Positions 26,200-35,039 of a DNA stretch of 46,131 bases are shown one piece after another. This stretch comes from Desulfovibrio sp. Lineage in GTDB: Bacteria > Desulfobacterota > Desulfovibrionia > Desulfovibrionales > Desulfovibrionaceae. The stretch covers positions 1 through 46,131 of the forward strand of contig JAFTCE010000158.1 of the NCBI GenBank assembly GCA_017454855.1, read 5' to 3'. Under the pieces are notes generated by a model. That model searched no databases. It was not told where the DNA came from and was given only the letters and a program-made list of their open reading frames with translations. The position numbers were made by a program, and so were the translations under genes. Every line of letters begins with the position of its first letter. The stretch's first letter is position 1.

Positions 26200-26575
26200 G
26201 TTCCGTATCCTCGGATGCTACGTGCAGGGCCATGAGAGTCAATCCGTGGCCCCCGTTGAAATGGATGTTTTCGTTTCCGCACTGCGGGCAGACAAAAAGC
26301 CTTTTTTTCAGACTAAAAGCATGTCCGCATTGGCGACAGTGGCAAGCGAGGGGGGCGACTTCTACGGTCAACCGCGCCCCCTCGGCTATGGTTCCTTCCG
26401 CCAACATTTCAAAACAGGCGGTCAGTGTTTTCAGCTCCACGCATGATATCAAACCCAATTCGCAGTGTAGTCCCGCGATGCGCTGCACAGGCTTTGCAGT
26501 GTGCTTAGCATTGTATTCAGCAACAGCCTTTGTCGCCGTGTGCAACAAGCCCTGGGCCAGAGATGCTTCATGCAT
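26192..26575 (-). CDS. hypA: Hydrogenase nickel incorporation protein HypA
   Basis: 127 residues starting MHEASLAQGLL; the Met1-His2-Glu3 N-terminus is the nickel site of HypA. Zinc is bound by CRQC and CPQC (about 82-105). HypA delivers nickel to the large subunit. It lies 14 bases after cooH and within the coo operon, as a dedicated maturation factor; other hyp genes are not in the window. The spacing of the first cysteine motif (ACHCRQCGHAF) is normal for the family. Confidence 0.93.
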   Translation of the reverse strand: MHEASLAQGLLHTATKAVAEYNAKHTAKPVQRIAGLHCELGLISCVELKTLTACFEMLAEGTIAEGARLTVEVAPLACHCRQCGHAFSLKKRLFVCPQCGNENIHFNGGHGLTLMALHVASEDTEHE

Positions 26576-26589
26576 GGGTGTATGCCCGC

Positions 26590-27672
26590 CTAACGTTCCG
26601 TGCAGGAAACGCAGGGGTCAATGCTGTTTAGTATCAAGGCAACATCGGCCACCTTGCACTCGCGCATCATCACGGTCAGCGCCTTCCAGTTCATGTAGGA
26701 GGGCACACGCCATTTGAGCCGTGCTGGCGTGTCCGTTCCATCCGTTCGGATATAGTAGAACACCTCTCCGCGCGGAGCCTCAGTGCGCGCTGTGGCTTCA
26801 GCCACGCCAACGGTATTCCATTCAGCTACGCAAGGACCGTCTGGTACACGTTCAACGCATTGTCGAATAAGGCTGAAAGACTCAAAAAGCTCGTGCAAGC
26901 GCACCATAGCGCGGGAGTGTACGCAGCAGCCTTTTTCAAATATGGAGTTGAACGTGAGTTCTGGATAGGCTGCATAGGGCGAATCCTTGCGCACGTCAAC
27001 ACGCACATCCGAACCGCGGGCCACCGGACCAACAACTCCCAAGGCCAGAGCATCCTCCTTGGGCAGCAGTCCCAAGCCATCTGTTCTGGTCAGAACCAGG
27101 CGGTTGGTAGCGTAAATCTCACGGATCTCCTCGGCTAGGGGTTCAACCTTGTCCACAGTAGTACGAATGTACTCGAGCAGTTCGGCATTGACGTCATACT
27201 TGACGCCGCCAATGCAGTTGGCTGCGAGATTCATGCGGTTACCGTAAACAGTTTCTTTAAGATCCTGCATGATTTCACGCACTTCCATAACATGCATGAA
27301 CAGGGATTTAAAACCAATAATATGTGCCTGAATGGCCAGGTTGAATAAGTGTGAGGCTACGCGCTTGATTTCTTCGGCCAACACGCGCAGGTAGCGGGCA
27401 CGCGGTGGAATGCCCATACCCAGGGCATTTTCCACTGCCATGCAGTATGTGTATGAATGGCTGTTGGAACACAGGGAACACACGCGCTCGACAAGCGTAA
27501 CGTTCTTGATCAGGTTACGTTTGGCGGCCATGGCCTCCATGCCACGGTGAACGTGACCGGATGTCAATTCCGCCTTGTGTACTGTTTCACCTTCCACTGT
27601 GAGGTGAAAATAGACCGGTTCCTCCAGGGCCACATGCACCGGGCCCAGAGGCATGGCGAAAGTTGTTGTCAT
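26590..27672 (-). CDS. cooH: [NiFe]-hydrogenase large subunit CooH
   Basis: 360 residues. The NiFe ligands are visible: Cys65 and Cys68 in RVCSLC near the N-terminus, and Cys354 and Cys357 in DPCVSC at the very end. Only TER follows the last motif, so there is no C-terminal extension to be removed by a protease, as known for CooH. The family is group 4 membrane hydrogenase related to NuoD, with HRGMEAMAA and RADGLGLL-like segments. It makes or consumes H2 on the cytoplasmic face, coupled to ion transfer by CooM and CooK. Start codon overlaps the cooU stop by four bases. Confidence 0.95.
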   Translation of the reverse strand: MTTTFAMPLGPVHVALEEPVYFHLTVEGETVHKAELTSGHVHRGMEAMAAKRNLIKNVTLVERVCSLCSNSHSYTYCMAVENALGMGIPPRARYLRVLAEEIKRVASHLFNLAIQAHIIGFKSLFMHVMEVREIMQDLKETVYGNRMNLAANCIGGVKYDVNAELLEYIRTTVDKVEPLAEEIREIYATNRLVLTRTDGLGLLPKEDALALGVVGPVARGSDVRVDVRKDSPYAAYPELTFNSIFEKGCCVHSRAMVRLHELFESFSLIRQCVERVPDGPCVAEWNTVGVAEATARTEAPRGEVFYYIRTDGTDTPARLKWRVPSYMNWKALTVMMRECKVADVALILNSIDPCVSCTER

Positions 27673-28199
27673 GCCTGTTGCTCCTTGTCCTTGAGAATGC
27701 GTTCCCAGAGATCCGTGGTGCTGGCGCCGTTCATCATCACAGAAAGCGGGACCACTTTGTTGAGGATTCCGGCATCCAATTCTTCATCCAAGAAAAGGCG
27801 CGTGGGATTGGGGTGTCCGCTGATGGGCACGCCAAGCAACTCCATCATCTCGCGCTCATGCCAGTCAGCGTTGGCAAAGAGGGGCGTGATTGACTCCACC
27901 TTGGGCCATTCCCCGGTGATGGTCAGGGTTACATTATAAACAATACCCGCAATCTCGAAATGGTAGCACAGTTCTTTGAGCGCGTCCTTTTGCTCCGGAT
28001 TGTAGGCCGAGATCATGCACAGCCGCGCCCCGGCCTGTTTGAGCAGTGGAGCGGCAGCAGTCATTTTGTGCGGGTTTTCCAAATGAAACCAGTGAAAAGC
28101 GTTGCCATACGCATCGACCGAGTGGCGTACGCCATCAGCGGGGCAGAGGCCCGCAAGGCCTTCAATGACGCCGGCATTGCCTTGAATTGTCTCTTGCAT
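27669..28199 (-). CDS. cooU: Hydrogenase subunit CooU (NuoC-like)
   Basis: 176 residues. The C-terminal part shows the 30-kDa complex I subunit pattern: PKVESITPLFANADWHEREMMELLGVPISGHPNPTRLFLDEE, where WHERE-like plus DLxGI..GHP is the NuoC signature. It has no cofactor cysteines and serves as structural partner of CooH. It lies 24 bases after cooX and overlaps cooH by four bases, so translation is coupled. Confidence 0.9.
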   Translation of the reverse strand: MQETIQGNAGVIEGLAGLCPADGVRHSVDAYGNAFHWFHLENPHKMTAAAPLLKQAGARLCMISAYNPEQKDALKELCYHFEIAGIVYNVTLTITGEWPKVESITPLFANADWHEREMMELLGVPISGHPNPTRLFLDEELDAGILNKVVPLSVMMNGASTTDLWERILKDKEQQA

Positions 28200-28223
28200 G
28201 CTTTCTCCCGTATTGCCGTGACG

Positions 28224-28781
28224 TTATGCGCCGGTTTGCTGTTGCGTCTGTTCGGACGCCGTTTCCAATGCGCCAGCATTGCGCCGCGCATCCAGCATGC
28301 GGCGACATTCGGGGCAGAGCGTACGCGTCAATTCGCGATCAATTTCCGTGTTGTACGCATAGAGCTTTTCTGCCAGCTGCCGAGGCAGTGGTCGCATGAG
28401 TTTCCCACATTGGGCGCAGGGCACATAGTCGATTTTCTGCTGTTCAACAATATTGTACTTGTCTTCTTCAGCATGCGTCGTGTGCCAATCATTGGTCAGA
28501 GTCATGGCTCCAGTGGGGCAGTAATGCCGACAGGATGCGCACAGGCAGCAGCTATTGCGCCAGACAGTAATGATAAAGCCCTTGCCGTCTTGTTGCGGAC
28601 GGAGATCAATGGCTCCGGCGGCGCAAGAATACTTGCACATGCCACAACCCATGCAGAGATCAGGGTTGATCTTGACCCGTCCACGCTGCCGGTCTGGGGT
28701 AAAGGTTTCGCCCAAGGGGAAGGGATCGGTACTCGGCCCCTGCAAGACATTGCGGAACAATATTTTCAGAAAGCTGGCCAT
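28224..28781 (-). CDS. cooX: Hydrogenase ferredoxin-like subunit CooX
   Basis: 185 residues, NuoI-like. Two [4Fe-4S] motifs are present: LCMGCGMCKYSCAAGAIDL and SCCLCASCRHYCPTGAM. The C-terminal third carries two further pairs, PCAQCGKL and LCPECRRM, which could hold zinc or another cluster. It conducts electrons between CooF and CooL. A short amphipathic N-terminus (MASFLKILFRNVLQG) is typical of NuoI-type subunits. It begins one base after cooL. Confidence 0.92.
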   Translation of the reverse strand: MASFLKILFRNVLQGPSTDPFPLGETFTPDRQRGRVKINPDLCMGCGMCKYSCAAGAIDLRPQQDGKGFIITVWRNSCCLCASCRHYCPTGAMTLTNDWHTTHAEEDKYNIVEQQKIDYVPCAQCGKLMRPLPRQLAEKLYAYNTEIDRELTRTLCPECRRMLDARRNAGALETASEQTQQQTGA

Positions 28782-28782
28782 A

Positions 28783-29232
28783 CTATCCCTCCAGCCCCAG
28801 TTTCTTCATCCAGATGGATTTTGCCAGAACCACGCCTTCTAAAATGGCCTGCGGGCGAGGCGGGCAGCCGGGAACGTTGACATCCACGGGAATCCATTTG
28901 TCCAAAGGACCTTCAATGGAATAGCCTTCACGGAATACACCGCCCGATATGGGGCAAATGCCCACGGCCACCGTCACTTTGGGTTCGGGAATCTCCTCCC
29001 AAACCCGCAGTACCCGATCTCGCACACGCGTGGTTACGGGTCCGGTAATCAGGACGACATCCGCATGCCGGGGGCTGCCGCAGTAACGGCAGCCGAAGCG
29101 TTCCACATCGTAGCGCGGGATACAAGCCGTTGTGGCCAGTTCCACGTCACAGCCGTTGCATGAGCCAGCGTTGATGCGGAACAGCCACGGCGAACATACC
29201 GAGAGTTTTTTGAGCATGGTATTCAAGGACAC
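28783..29232 (-). CDS. cooL: Hydrogenase small subunit CooL (NuoB-like)
   Basis: 149 residues. Ligands of the proximal [4Fe-4S] cluster are seen in CNGCDVELA, the Cys of VAVGICPISGG and the Cys of VPGCPPRPQAIL, the classic NuoB/EchC pattern. It hands electrons from CooX to the NiFe site of CooH. It lies ten bases after cooK and one base before cooX. Confidence 0.94.
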   Translation of the reverse strand: MSLNTMLKKLSVCSPWLFRINAGSCNGCDVELATTACIPRYDVERFGCRYCGSPRHADVVLITGPVTTRVRDRVLRVWEEIPEPKVTVAVGICPISGGVFREGYSIEGPLDKWIPVDVNVPGCPPRPQAILEGVVLAKSIWMKKLGLEG

Positions 29233-29242
29233 GGCGGCCTCC

Positions 29243-30214
29243 TTACATCACCCATACAAGGATCAGACTGCACAGCGCGAGCGCCGTGGGAACAATGACG
29301 TAAAAGCGGAATGCTTGATCAATGCGGTACCGCCCCATGGCCGACTTGACCAGGGTGAGCGAGAGCAGCATGAGCGCCAGGCACTTGAGCAGGAACCAGA
29401 AGAGGTTGATAATCCAAATATCACAGATGGTGCCGGGGAAGAAGAGCGCAACACCCAGGCCCAGAACGACGAAGGTCTTGAGCGCAGATGTGATCTGGAA
29501 CATGGCCAGCAGGGGACCGCCGTATTCCAACAGTGGACCTTCGATGATTTCCGTTTCTGCTTCGGGAATATCAAAAGGCGGTACGCCCATGGTTCCTGGC
29601 AGGAAGATGAGATAGGCCAGGAACGCTGGTATCATGAGCGGATTGAGGCCGAAGGAACCTACCTGCTGCTGCAAAGCAACAATGTTCAGTAGTGAGAATT
29701 CCGCACCCCATGCGCCACCATTCATGGCCTTGCCTGTGAGCATGGCCACGGCGAGCAGGATCATCAGCAGAGGTGTTTCATACGCCAGCATCATGAGCAT
29801 TTCACGCGAAAAGCCCACAGCACCAAAAGGAGAGCTGGACGCTGAACCGCCAAGCATTATGGCCATGGCCGGTATGGGCAAGAGATAAAAGATGACAAGC
29901 AGGTCGCCCATGTTAAACAGCCCGTCAAAAACTCCTGGTACAGGTATGAAGGCCGCGCAGGCCGCCATGCCCGTGAAGCCGAAGACCGGTGCCAGTAGGA
30001 AGGCCGAGCGGCAGGCAGTCTTGGGTATCAGGGTTTCCTTGGTCAGCAGTTTTGCAATGTCTATCCAGGGCTGGGTCAAAGGCGGACCCACACGGCGTTG
30101 CAGCCTTGCCTCAACACGGCGGTCAAGTCCTTTGAAGAACATGGCCACCAGCAGGGCAAAGGCCCCGCCCGGAAAGACGCACATATGCAATATGGCAAGC
30201 AGTGTGTCGCTCAT
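29243..30214 (-). CDS. cooK: Hydrogenase membrane subunit CooK (NuoH-like)
   Basis: 323 residues with about eight membrane helices. The cytoplasmic loops contain QRRVGPPLTQPWIDIAKLLTKE, equivalent to the NuoH QxRxGP motif, and PPFDIPEAETEIIEGPLLEY, the conserved acidic loop at the quinone-side interface. It connects the soluble hydrogenase module to the antiporter-like CooM. Its ATG overlaps the cooM stop codon by one base (TGATG). Confidence 0.94.
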   Translation of the reverse strand: MSDTLLAILHMCVFPGGAFALLVAMFFKGLDRRVEARLQRRVGPPLTQPWIDIAKLLTKETLIPKTACRSAFLLAPVFGFTGMAACAAFIPVPGVFDGLFNMGDLLVIFYLLPIPAMAIMLGGSASSSPFGAVGFSREMLMMLAYETPLLMILLAVAMLTGKAMNGGAWGAEFSLLNIVALQQQVGSFGLNPLMIPAFLAYLIFLPGTMGVPPFDIPEAETEIIEGPLLEYGGPLLAMFQITSALKTFVVLGLGVALFFPGTICDIWIINLFWFLLKCLALMLLSLTLVKSAMGRYRIDQAFRFYVIVPTALALCSLILVWVM

Positions 30215-33200
30215 CAGCGGTTCTCCTTGGCGGTCTTTTCACCGCCGATCAGGCGGAGGATGTCCCCGTAAATGCTCGCAGAACCCATGCGGCTGGTGGA
30301 GGTCTCCGGCGGCAGGCCGCAGCTATGTACGTCGGTTTCACGCAAATGCGTGTAACGCATGACAAACTTGTGACCAAGCCAGAAAGCCAGGGCCATCATT
30401 ACAAACATGCCAGTGGCGTTCCATGTACCCGGGCCGCTCAAAACGCCGGAAATGCCCACTTCCAATGGCGCAAAGCCATATTCGGAAAGGACGCTGTTGA
30501 TGGGTCCAAGGGCTAATCCAGGGAAGATGCCGGTGATGACGCAACCAAGGCCCAGAATGCCCATAGGTACGCGCATCACGCGGGGAACTTCACGCACATC
30601 GTCCAGAGTTGTCGACGGCTGCCCAAGGAAGGCAGAATGCAGGAACTTGGCGATGTAGGCCATGGTCAACACACTGCCCACCAGGGAAAGGAGTGCCAGG
30701 AAGGGCTGCCCGGCCTGCATAAGGGCGTGATAGATAAGCCACTTGGAAGAGAAGCCGCTCGTGGGCGGCACACCAACCACCGAAAGTCCGGCAATGGCAA
30801 ACATGGCCATGGTAAAGGGCATTCTACGTCCGATGCCGCCGAGATCTTCCAAGGTTTCTCTGTGTGTGGCGAACATGATGGCACCGCACACGAGGAAGAG
30901 CAGATCCTTGAAGAAGACATGGTTTATGACGTGCAGCATTCCGCCCGCATACCCCAGGACTCCACCAGCTGCCACGGCCAGCACCATGTAGCCGAGCTGG
31001 CTTACCGTTGAGTAGATGAAGACCAGCTTGAGGACGTTGGTGCGCAGCGCTTGCACTGCTGCCATGATGATGGTGATGCCACCTATCCACATGACGGCCA
31101 CGCTGATGGCATTTTGCTCCAGCCCAGCTAAGACGCCGGAGAGCATGTAGCCGCCGCCAAGCAGCATGAACAGCTTGATAAGACCGAGAATGGCGCTCTT
31201 CAACAGAACTGAGGAGATGTAGCCGGAAACGGGCGTGGGTGCCAGGGCCGGGTGCATCTGCCAGTCAATGCGGAAGGGTAGCTGCGCTGCCTTCATCACA
31301 AAACCTGCGGCCAGCAGAGCCATGCCAAGCCACGCCGCGCCATGTGACATGGCGGGTGCGCCTTCGCTCAGCAGACTTGTGTTGAAGGGCATGAATGGAC
31401 CCACAAGACACATGCCCACGAAAATGAAACCAGCACCAAAGACGTTGAACGTAAAGTATTTGAATGCCTCGCGTAGGGAATCTTTGTCGCCTTCATGGGC
31501 AATGGCCAGGTACAAGGTCCACGAACTCATGATTTCCCAGAAAAGGAAGAAGCTCAACATGTACTGGCTGGCTGCCATGCCCACGAGACCACCGACCATG
31601 GCCGTAAAGGCGCAGTAAAAACGCCACTGCCGATGGCTATGTTCCATGTAGCCCAAAGCATAGCCCATGTTCACCGCGCCCATGAGCGGCACAATGAGGG
31701 CGAAACAGAAGGAAAGCGTATCCAAGTTGCGACCGAAAAGCACGACCAGGAGCGCGGTAAGCAGCAAAACCCCCACGCTTGTCCAGCCGGCCTTGCGGCG
31801 TTCGCGGTAGAAAATGGCGGGTAGAATTGCACCAAAGACCGGGACGATGACGTAAATTGGCCAGGATACATTCATGGCGGTCATCACGGCTGCGTCGCTC
31901 GCGTCGGGCGTGAAGCAGAGTGAAGCCACAGGTGCCACGAGCTGCATGGGCAGTTGCGGCGCTAGCCCCAGTATGAGGCAAATGCCCGCAAGCACCACCA
32001 GACCTGTACGCATGGAGACAGGGGCTTCGGTGACCGTCGGAAGATCGCTTGGCCGCTCCTCGAAAACCAAGGTTTTCAGGATGCGCGTGTAGTAAATCAG
32101 TCCCACGAGTGAACCGAGCAAGATGAGGGCCGCAAGCCAAATATGACCGGCGGATGTGGCCGCCTGAATCATCATGAACTTACTGTAAAAGGCACCGAAC
32201 GGCGGAAGTCCCATGATGCTCACCAGGCCCACGGCCATACAGCCCACGGTTATGGGCATCTGTCGGCCCAGGCCGCGCATATCGGACAGCTTGCGGCTGC
32301 CAGCGCGCAAAATGAGAGCGCCTGCTCCAAGGAAGAGGAGGTCTTTCATGATGGCGTGGTTGAGCATGTGCCACAGGGCACCGGAAGTGGACAGCCATGT
32401 GCCAATGCCCAGCACAAGTGCGATTTCACCGATTTGCCCCAGGGTGGAGTAGGCCAACATGCGCTTGATGTCCTGCTGATACAGGGCCATGAGTTCGCCC
32501 AGAACCAGCGTGGCCGCGCCGGCCGCCACCAGACCTCCACCAAGCCAGGAAAGACCGAACAAACTTGGCAGTCCTGTGGCTACGGGGCGCATGAGCAATA
32601 TGGACACAATGCCAAAGACGCCCATCTTGGTTATGATACCAGACAGGGGACCGGAAACCGATGAAGGTGCGGCCGGATGGGCATCTGGCAGCCAGGAGTG
32701 TAAGGGCACAAGACCCATTTTGACGCCAAAGCCTGCCAGACAGAGGGCAAAGGCCACTTGTAACAAGCCGGACGGCAGTGAGTCGGCCCCAAGCAGCACC
32801 AGGGCGGGCAGCATGAAGAGTGCGCCGCCGGCACACATGACATAGTATTTGAGACCGGCGTCATAGGCTGTGCGGTTGTCCTCATGCACCACCAAAAAGT
32901 AGGAGGCGAAGGTCATGAGTTCCCAGTAGCCGTATACATTTCCTGTTTCGGAGGATGTGACGATGCCAGCCAGGGAGGCGAAGGTGAGCAGCAGGAAGAA
33001 CCAATAGCGGCCCTTGCCTTCGCGGATGTAGCCCACGGAGTAAATGCTGACGACAAGGGCGACGACGCCAATCATCACGAGGAACAGCTTGCCCTGCGCA
33101 GTACTCGATGCGGCAAGGCTGGCCGCCAGGGCCAAGGCCGAGAAGCCTACGCCCACATAGGGAGCTTTGTCGCATTTGATCAAAAAGGCAATGCCCGTGA

Positions 33201-33921
33201 TAAAGGCGCCTGCGTAAAAACACCAGAAAGCCGGATGCGCGGCTTCGTGGGGCAGGGAGACGGCATTGGCCTGCGCTATCATGTCGGCGATGGGGCCGCG
33301 GAAAAGTCCCATGATGGCCACAAGTGCGGCAAGCGCAAACACAATAAAGGCATTGCCGCCATGCGCTGCCCACGGGGCCTCTTCCGAGGGCGTCTCTAGG
33401 GCGACCCTACGCACGGCATCCACATAGAGCCAGACAAAGACCGTTGTGGCCAACGCCATGACAAGAGTGGCTGCCAGCGAGACGATGGTGCCGTTCAGTA
33501 GACCGGCGGTGATGAAAAGCCTGGCCTCGGGAACGAGGAAGGGCGAGCCACCCACAGCGGCCAACATGCCCAGACCGTAGCAAGCGGCCGTCCAGGGTTG
33601 ACGTTTTCCCGAGCCGCGCAGGTCATCCAGCGTGGCTTTGGACGATAAGCCCAGCGGAGTCAGTCCGCTGAGGGCAGCCCATGAGAGGAGCCTGACCAGA
33701 GCTTGGAACAGCACAAAGAGCCACATGCCAACGCTGCCAAGGCTGTTGGCTGCACCGATGGCCATGCAGAAAATGCCCGCATCGTGCAGCGCGCCCCAGA
33801 GGATAAGAGCACGTGGATTGTCGCGCTGTCGCACAGCTTGCCAGGCTGCGTACAGCATAAGGGCCATGCCCACGAAAAGCGGCACGAGGTGGCCGCCAGC
33901 CGAATACAGAGAGTCCGTCAT
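30214..33921 (-). CDS. cooM: Hydrogenase giant antiporter-like subunit CooM
   Basis: 1235 residues from ATG 33921; a start four codons earlier (33933) is possible, neither has a strong ribosome site. The whole protein is hydrophobic. It appears to hold a truncated N-terminal antiporter-like section (to about 270), a complete NuoL/M/N-like module (about 300-600, with VKMGLVPLHSWLPDAHPAAPSSVS), and a second complete module (about 680-1060, with MKAAQLPFRIDWQMHPALAPTPVSG). Lys in VKMG and MKAA and the preceding Glu residues (NVYGYWELMTF, FLFWEIMSS) are the expected proton-path residues. It is the ion-translocating arm of the coo hydrogenase and the first gene of the operon. Confidence 0.93.
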   Translation of the reverse strand: MTDSLYSAGGHLVPLFVGMALMLYAAWQAVRQRDNPRALILWGALHDAGIFCMAIGAANSLGSVGMWLFVLFQALVRLLSWAALSGLTPLGLSSKATLDDLRGSGKRQPWTAACYGLGMLAAVGGSPFLVPEARLFITAGLLNGTIVSLAATLVMALATTVFVWLYVDAVRRVALETPSEEAPWAAHGGNAFIVFALAALVAIMGLFRGPIADMIAQANAVSLPHEAAHPAFWCFYAGAFITGIAFLIKCDKAPYVGVGFSALALAASLAASSTAQGKLFLVMIGVVALVVSIYSVGYIREGKGRYWFFLLLTFASLAGIVTSSETGNVYGYWELMTFASYFLVVHEDNRTAYDAGLKYYVMCAGGALFMLPALVLLGADSLPSGLLQVAFALCLAGFGVKMGLVPLHSWLPDAHPAAPSSVSGPLSGIITKMGVFGIVSILLMRPVATGLPSLFGLSWLGGGLVAAGAATLVLGELMALYQQDIKRMLAYSTLGQIGEIALVLGIGTWLSTSGALWHMLNHAIMKDLLFLGAGALILRAGSRKLSDMRGLGRQMPITVGCMAVGLVSIMGLPPFGAFYSKFMMIQAATSAGHIWLAALILLGSLVGLIYYTRILKTLVFEERPSDLPTVTEAPVSMRTGLVVLAGICLILGLAPQLPMQLVAPVASLCFTPDASDAAVMTAMNVSWPIYVIVPVFGAILPAIFYRERRKAGWTSVGVLLLTALLVVLFGRNLDTLSFCFALIVPLMGAVNMGYALGYMEHSHRQWRFYCAFTAMVGGLVGMAASQYMLSFFLFWEIMSSWTLYLAIAHEGDKDSLREAFKYFTFNVFGAGFIFVGMCLVGPFMPFNTSLLSEGAPAMSHGAAWLGMALLAAGFVMKAAQLPFRIDWQMHPALAPTPVSGYISSVLLKSAILGLIKLFMLLGGGYMLSGVLAGLEQNAISVAVMWIGGITIIMAAVQALRTNVLKLVFIYSTVSQLGYMVLAVAAGGVLGYAGGMLHVINHVFFKDLLFLVCGAIMFATHRETLEDLGGIGRRMPFTMAMFAIAGLSVVGVPPTSGFSSKWLIYHALMQAGQPFLALLSLVGSVLTMAYIAKFLHSAFLGQPSTTLDDVREVPRVMRVPMGILGLGCVITGIFPGLALGPINSVLSEYGFAPLEVGISGVLSGPGTWNATGMFVMMALAFWLGHKFVMRYTHLRETDVHSCGLPPETSTSRMGSASIYGDILRLIGGEKTAKENR

Positions 33922-33969
33922 AGCTTGCCCCATGGTTTGCGGGTTGCAGGGTTACACCCGTCGGACCGG

Positions 33970-34018
33970 CCCGGCGCCTGCCGGGGTTCACTGCCGCATG
34001 GCGTAGAAGACGCCATGC
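33970..34018 (-). promoter_or_regulatory. Structured leader of the coo operon
   Basis: Two hairpins lie between the candidate promoter and cooM: CCCGGC/GCCGGG with a four-base loop (33970-33985), and the perfect nine-base stem GCATGGCGT/ACGCCATGC with a five-base loop (33996-34018). Neither has a T tract. They may affect mRNA stability or attenuation. Confidence 0.45.
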
Positions 34019-34052
34019 CCAATGGTGAAAAAATTTGAAAAGAGTCCTTTTT

Positions 34053-34081
34053 TGTATAGCTTAATTTGGTGTTCCTTGCAA
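34053..34081 (-). promoter_or_regulatory. Candidate coo operon promoter
   Basis: Minus-strand TTGCAA (34081-34076) and TATACA (34058-34053) with a 17-base spacer, about 130 bases before cooM. No TGTCA-N6-CGACA site, the known CooA pattern, is visible. Confidence 0.45.
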
Positions 34082-34109
34082 GCTACAAGAGCGTACTGGC
34101 GTAACGAAT

Positions 34110-35000
34110 TCAAAAATTCTCTTTTTCTAAGGGGTCTTTTGCGGAAATCGTCAGATTGGCCTGCATTCGCTGTACGCGAGCCGCTTCCTGTTTTCGTTCG
34201 CGCGTACCCTTGGGTCCAAGGGCTTCGAAATCCGCGCAACGTTCCTGCTGGCGGCAAAAGACAAGAAAACCTGTATGCGCCGTCATGCGGTCTTCGGGAC
34301 GCAGGCGGTCTGCCACGGGTTTCCAGCGTCGGATGAGGATTTCACAGACTTCAACATCGGCAAAGGAGCCGCGCTCCAGTCCCAGGAGCAGCTTGCCAAC
34401 CTGATCCACCGTAGGCAGCAGAAATCCCAAGCTGGCCCCTGGCCGCACGGCGGCGGCACAGTGTTCCAGGCATTCCCACGGCGTACGAACGTCCAGAAAG
34501 AGCGCGTCTGCGCCGCTGACGGCAAAGCCCTGGGTCACATCGCGATGGTGCAGCTCCACATTCTCGCCCACACCGGCCCATTCCAGATTGCGGCGGGCGA
34601 GTTGTAGAAATTCTTCTCGGCTGTCATGGCTGACAACGCGTCCTGTGGGTCCACAGAACCAGGAAAGTGCCGTTGTCAAGCCTCCGGAACCGCAGCCGGC
34701 CTCGATGATGGTTCTCCCTGGGCCTGCCCCAAGGTGCAGGCAGATATAGGCTATGTCCTTGGGATAGATGATCTGCGTCTGGCGCTTGATGCCCTTGAGG
34801 CGATCTCTGAGCGTGGCTTCCTGAATCTGCACTGGAACGCCCTGGTGTGTGCGCAGCACTGCGCCGAATTCTGCCTCGGCCACGTCGGCGGCGTAGAGTA
34901 TGCCGTCATTGCCATGCCAGTCCTGACCATTGGTAAGCCTTTTGACGTAGCGGCGTCCCATTGGCGTGACGTAGACAACAAGGCTTCCGTAAGGAATCAT
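34110..35000 (-). CDS. trmI: tRNA (adenine-N1)-methyltransferase, TrmI family
   Basis: 296 residues. It methylates A58 in the T-loop of tRNA using S-adenosylmethionine. The N-terminal domain (about 1-75) ends in RQTQIIYPKDIAYI, the conserved TrmI linker. The Rossmann core shows motif I TIIEAGCGSGGLT, motif II VVSHDSREEF, and ADALFLDVRTPW at motif IV. The C-terminal ~45 residues are a charged extension. AAGGAG precedes the ATG. It begins 39 bases after the penicillin-binding protein gene and is probably cotranscribed with it. Confidence 0.92.
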   Translation of the reverse strand: MIPYGSLVVYVTPMGRRYVKRLTNGQDWHGNDGILYAADVAEAEFGAVLRTHQGVPVQIQEATLRDRLKGIKRQTQIIYPKDIAYICLHLGAGPGRTIIEAGCGSGGLTTALSWFCGPTGRVVSHDSREEFLQLARRNLEWAGVGENVELHHRDVTQGFAVSGADALFLDVRTPWECLEHCAAAVRPGASLGFLLPTVDQVGKLLLGLERGSFADVEVCEILIRRWKPVADRLRPEDRMTAHTGFLVFCRQQERCADFEALGPKGTRERKQEAARVQRMQANLTISAKDPLEKENF

Positions 35001-35039
35001 ACTACTCCTTGACAGGCCGTTGGCCAGCTCCGCAAGCTG

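Noticed and set aside
27960..28880. 306-codon plus-strand ORF
   Set aside because: Antisense to cooU, cooX and cooL, which have intact motifs.
33934..34109. CooA-type binding site before the coo operon
   Set aside because: No TGTCA-N6-CGACA or close variant is present.
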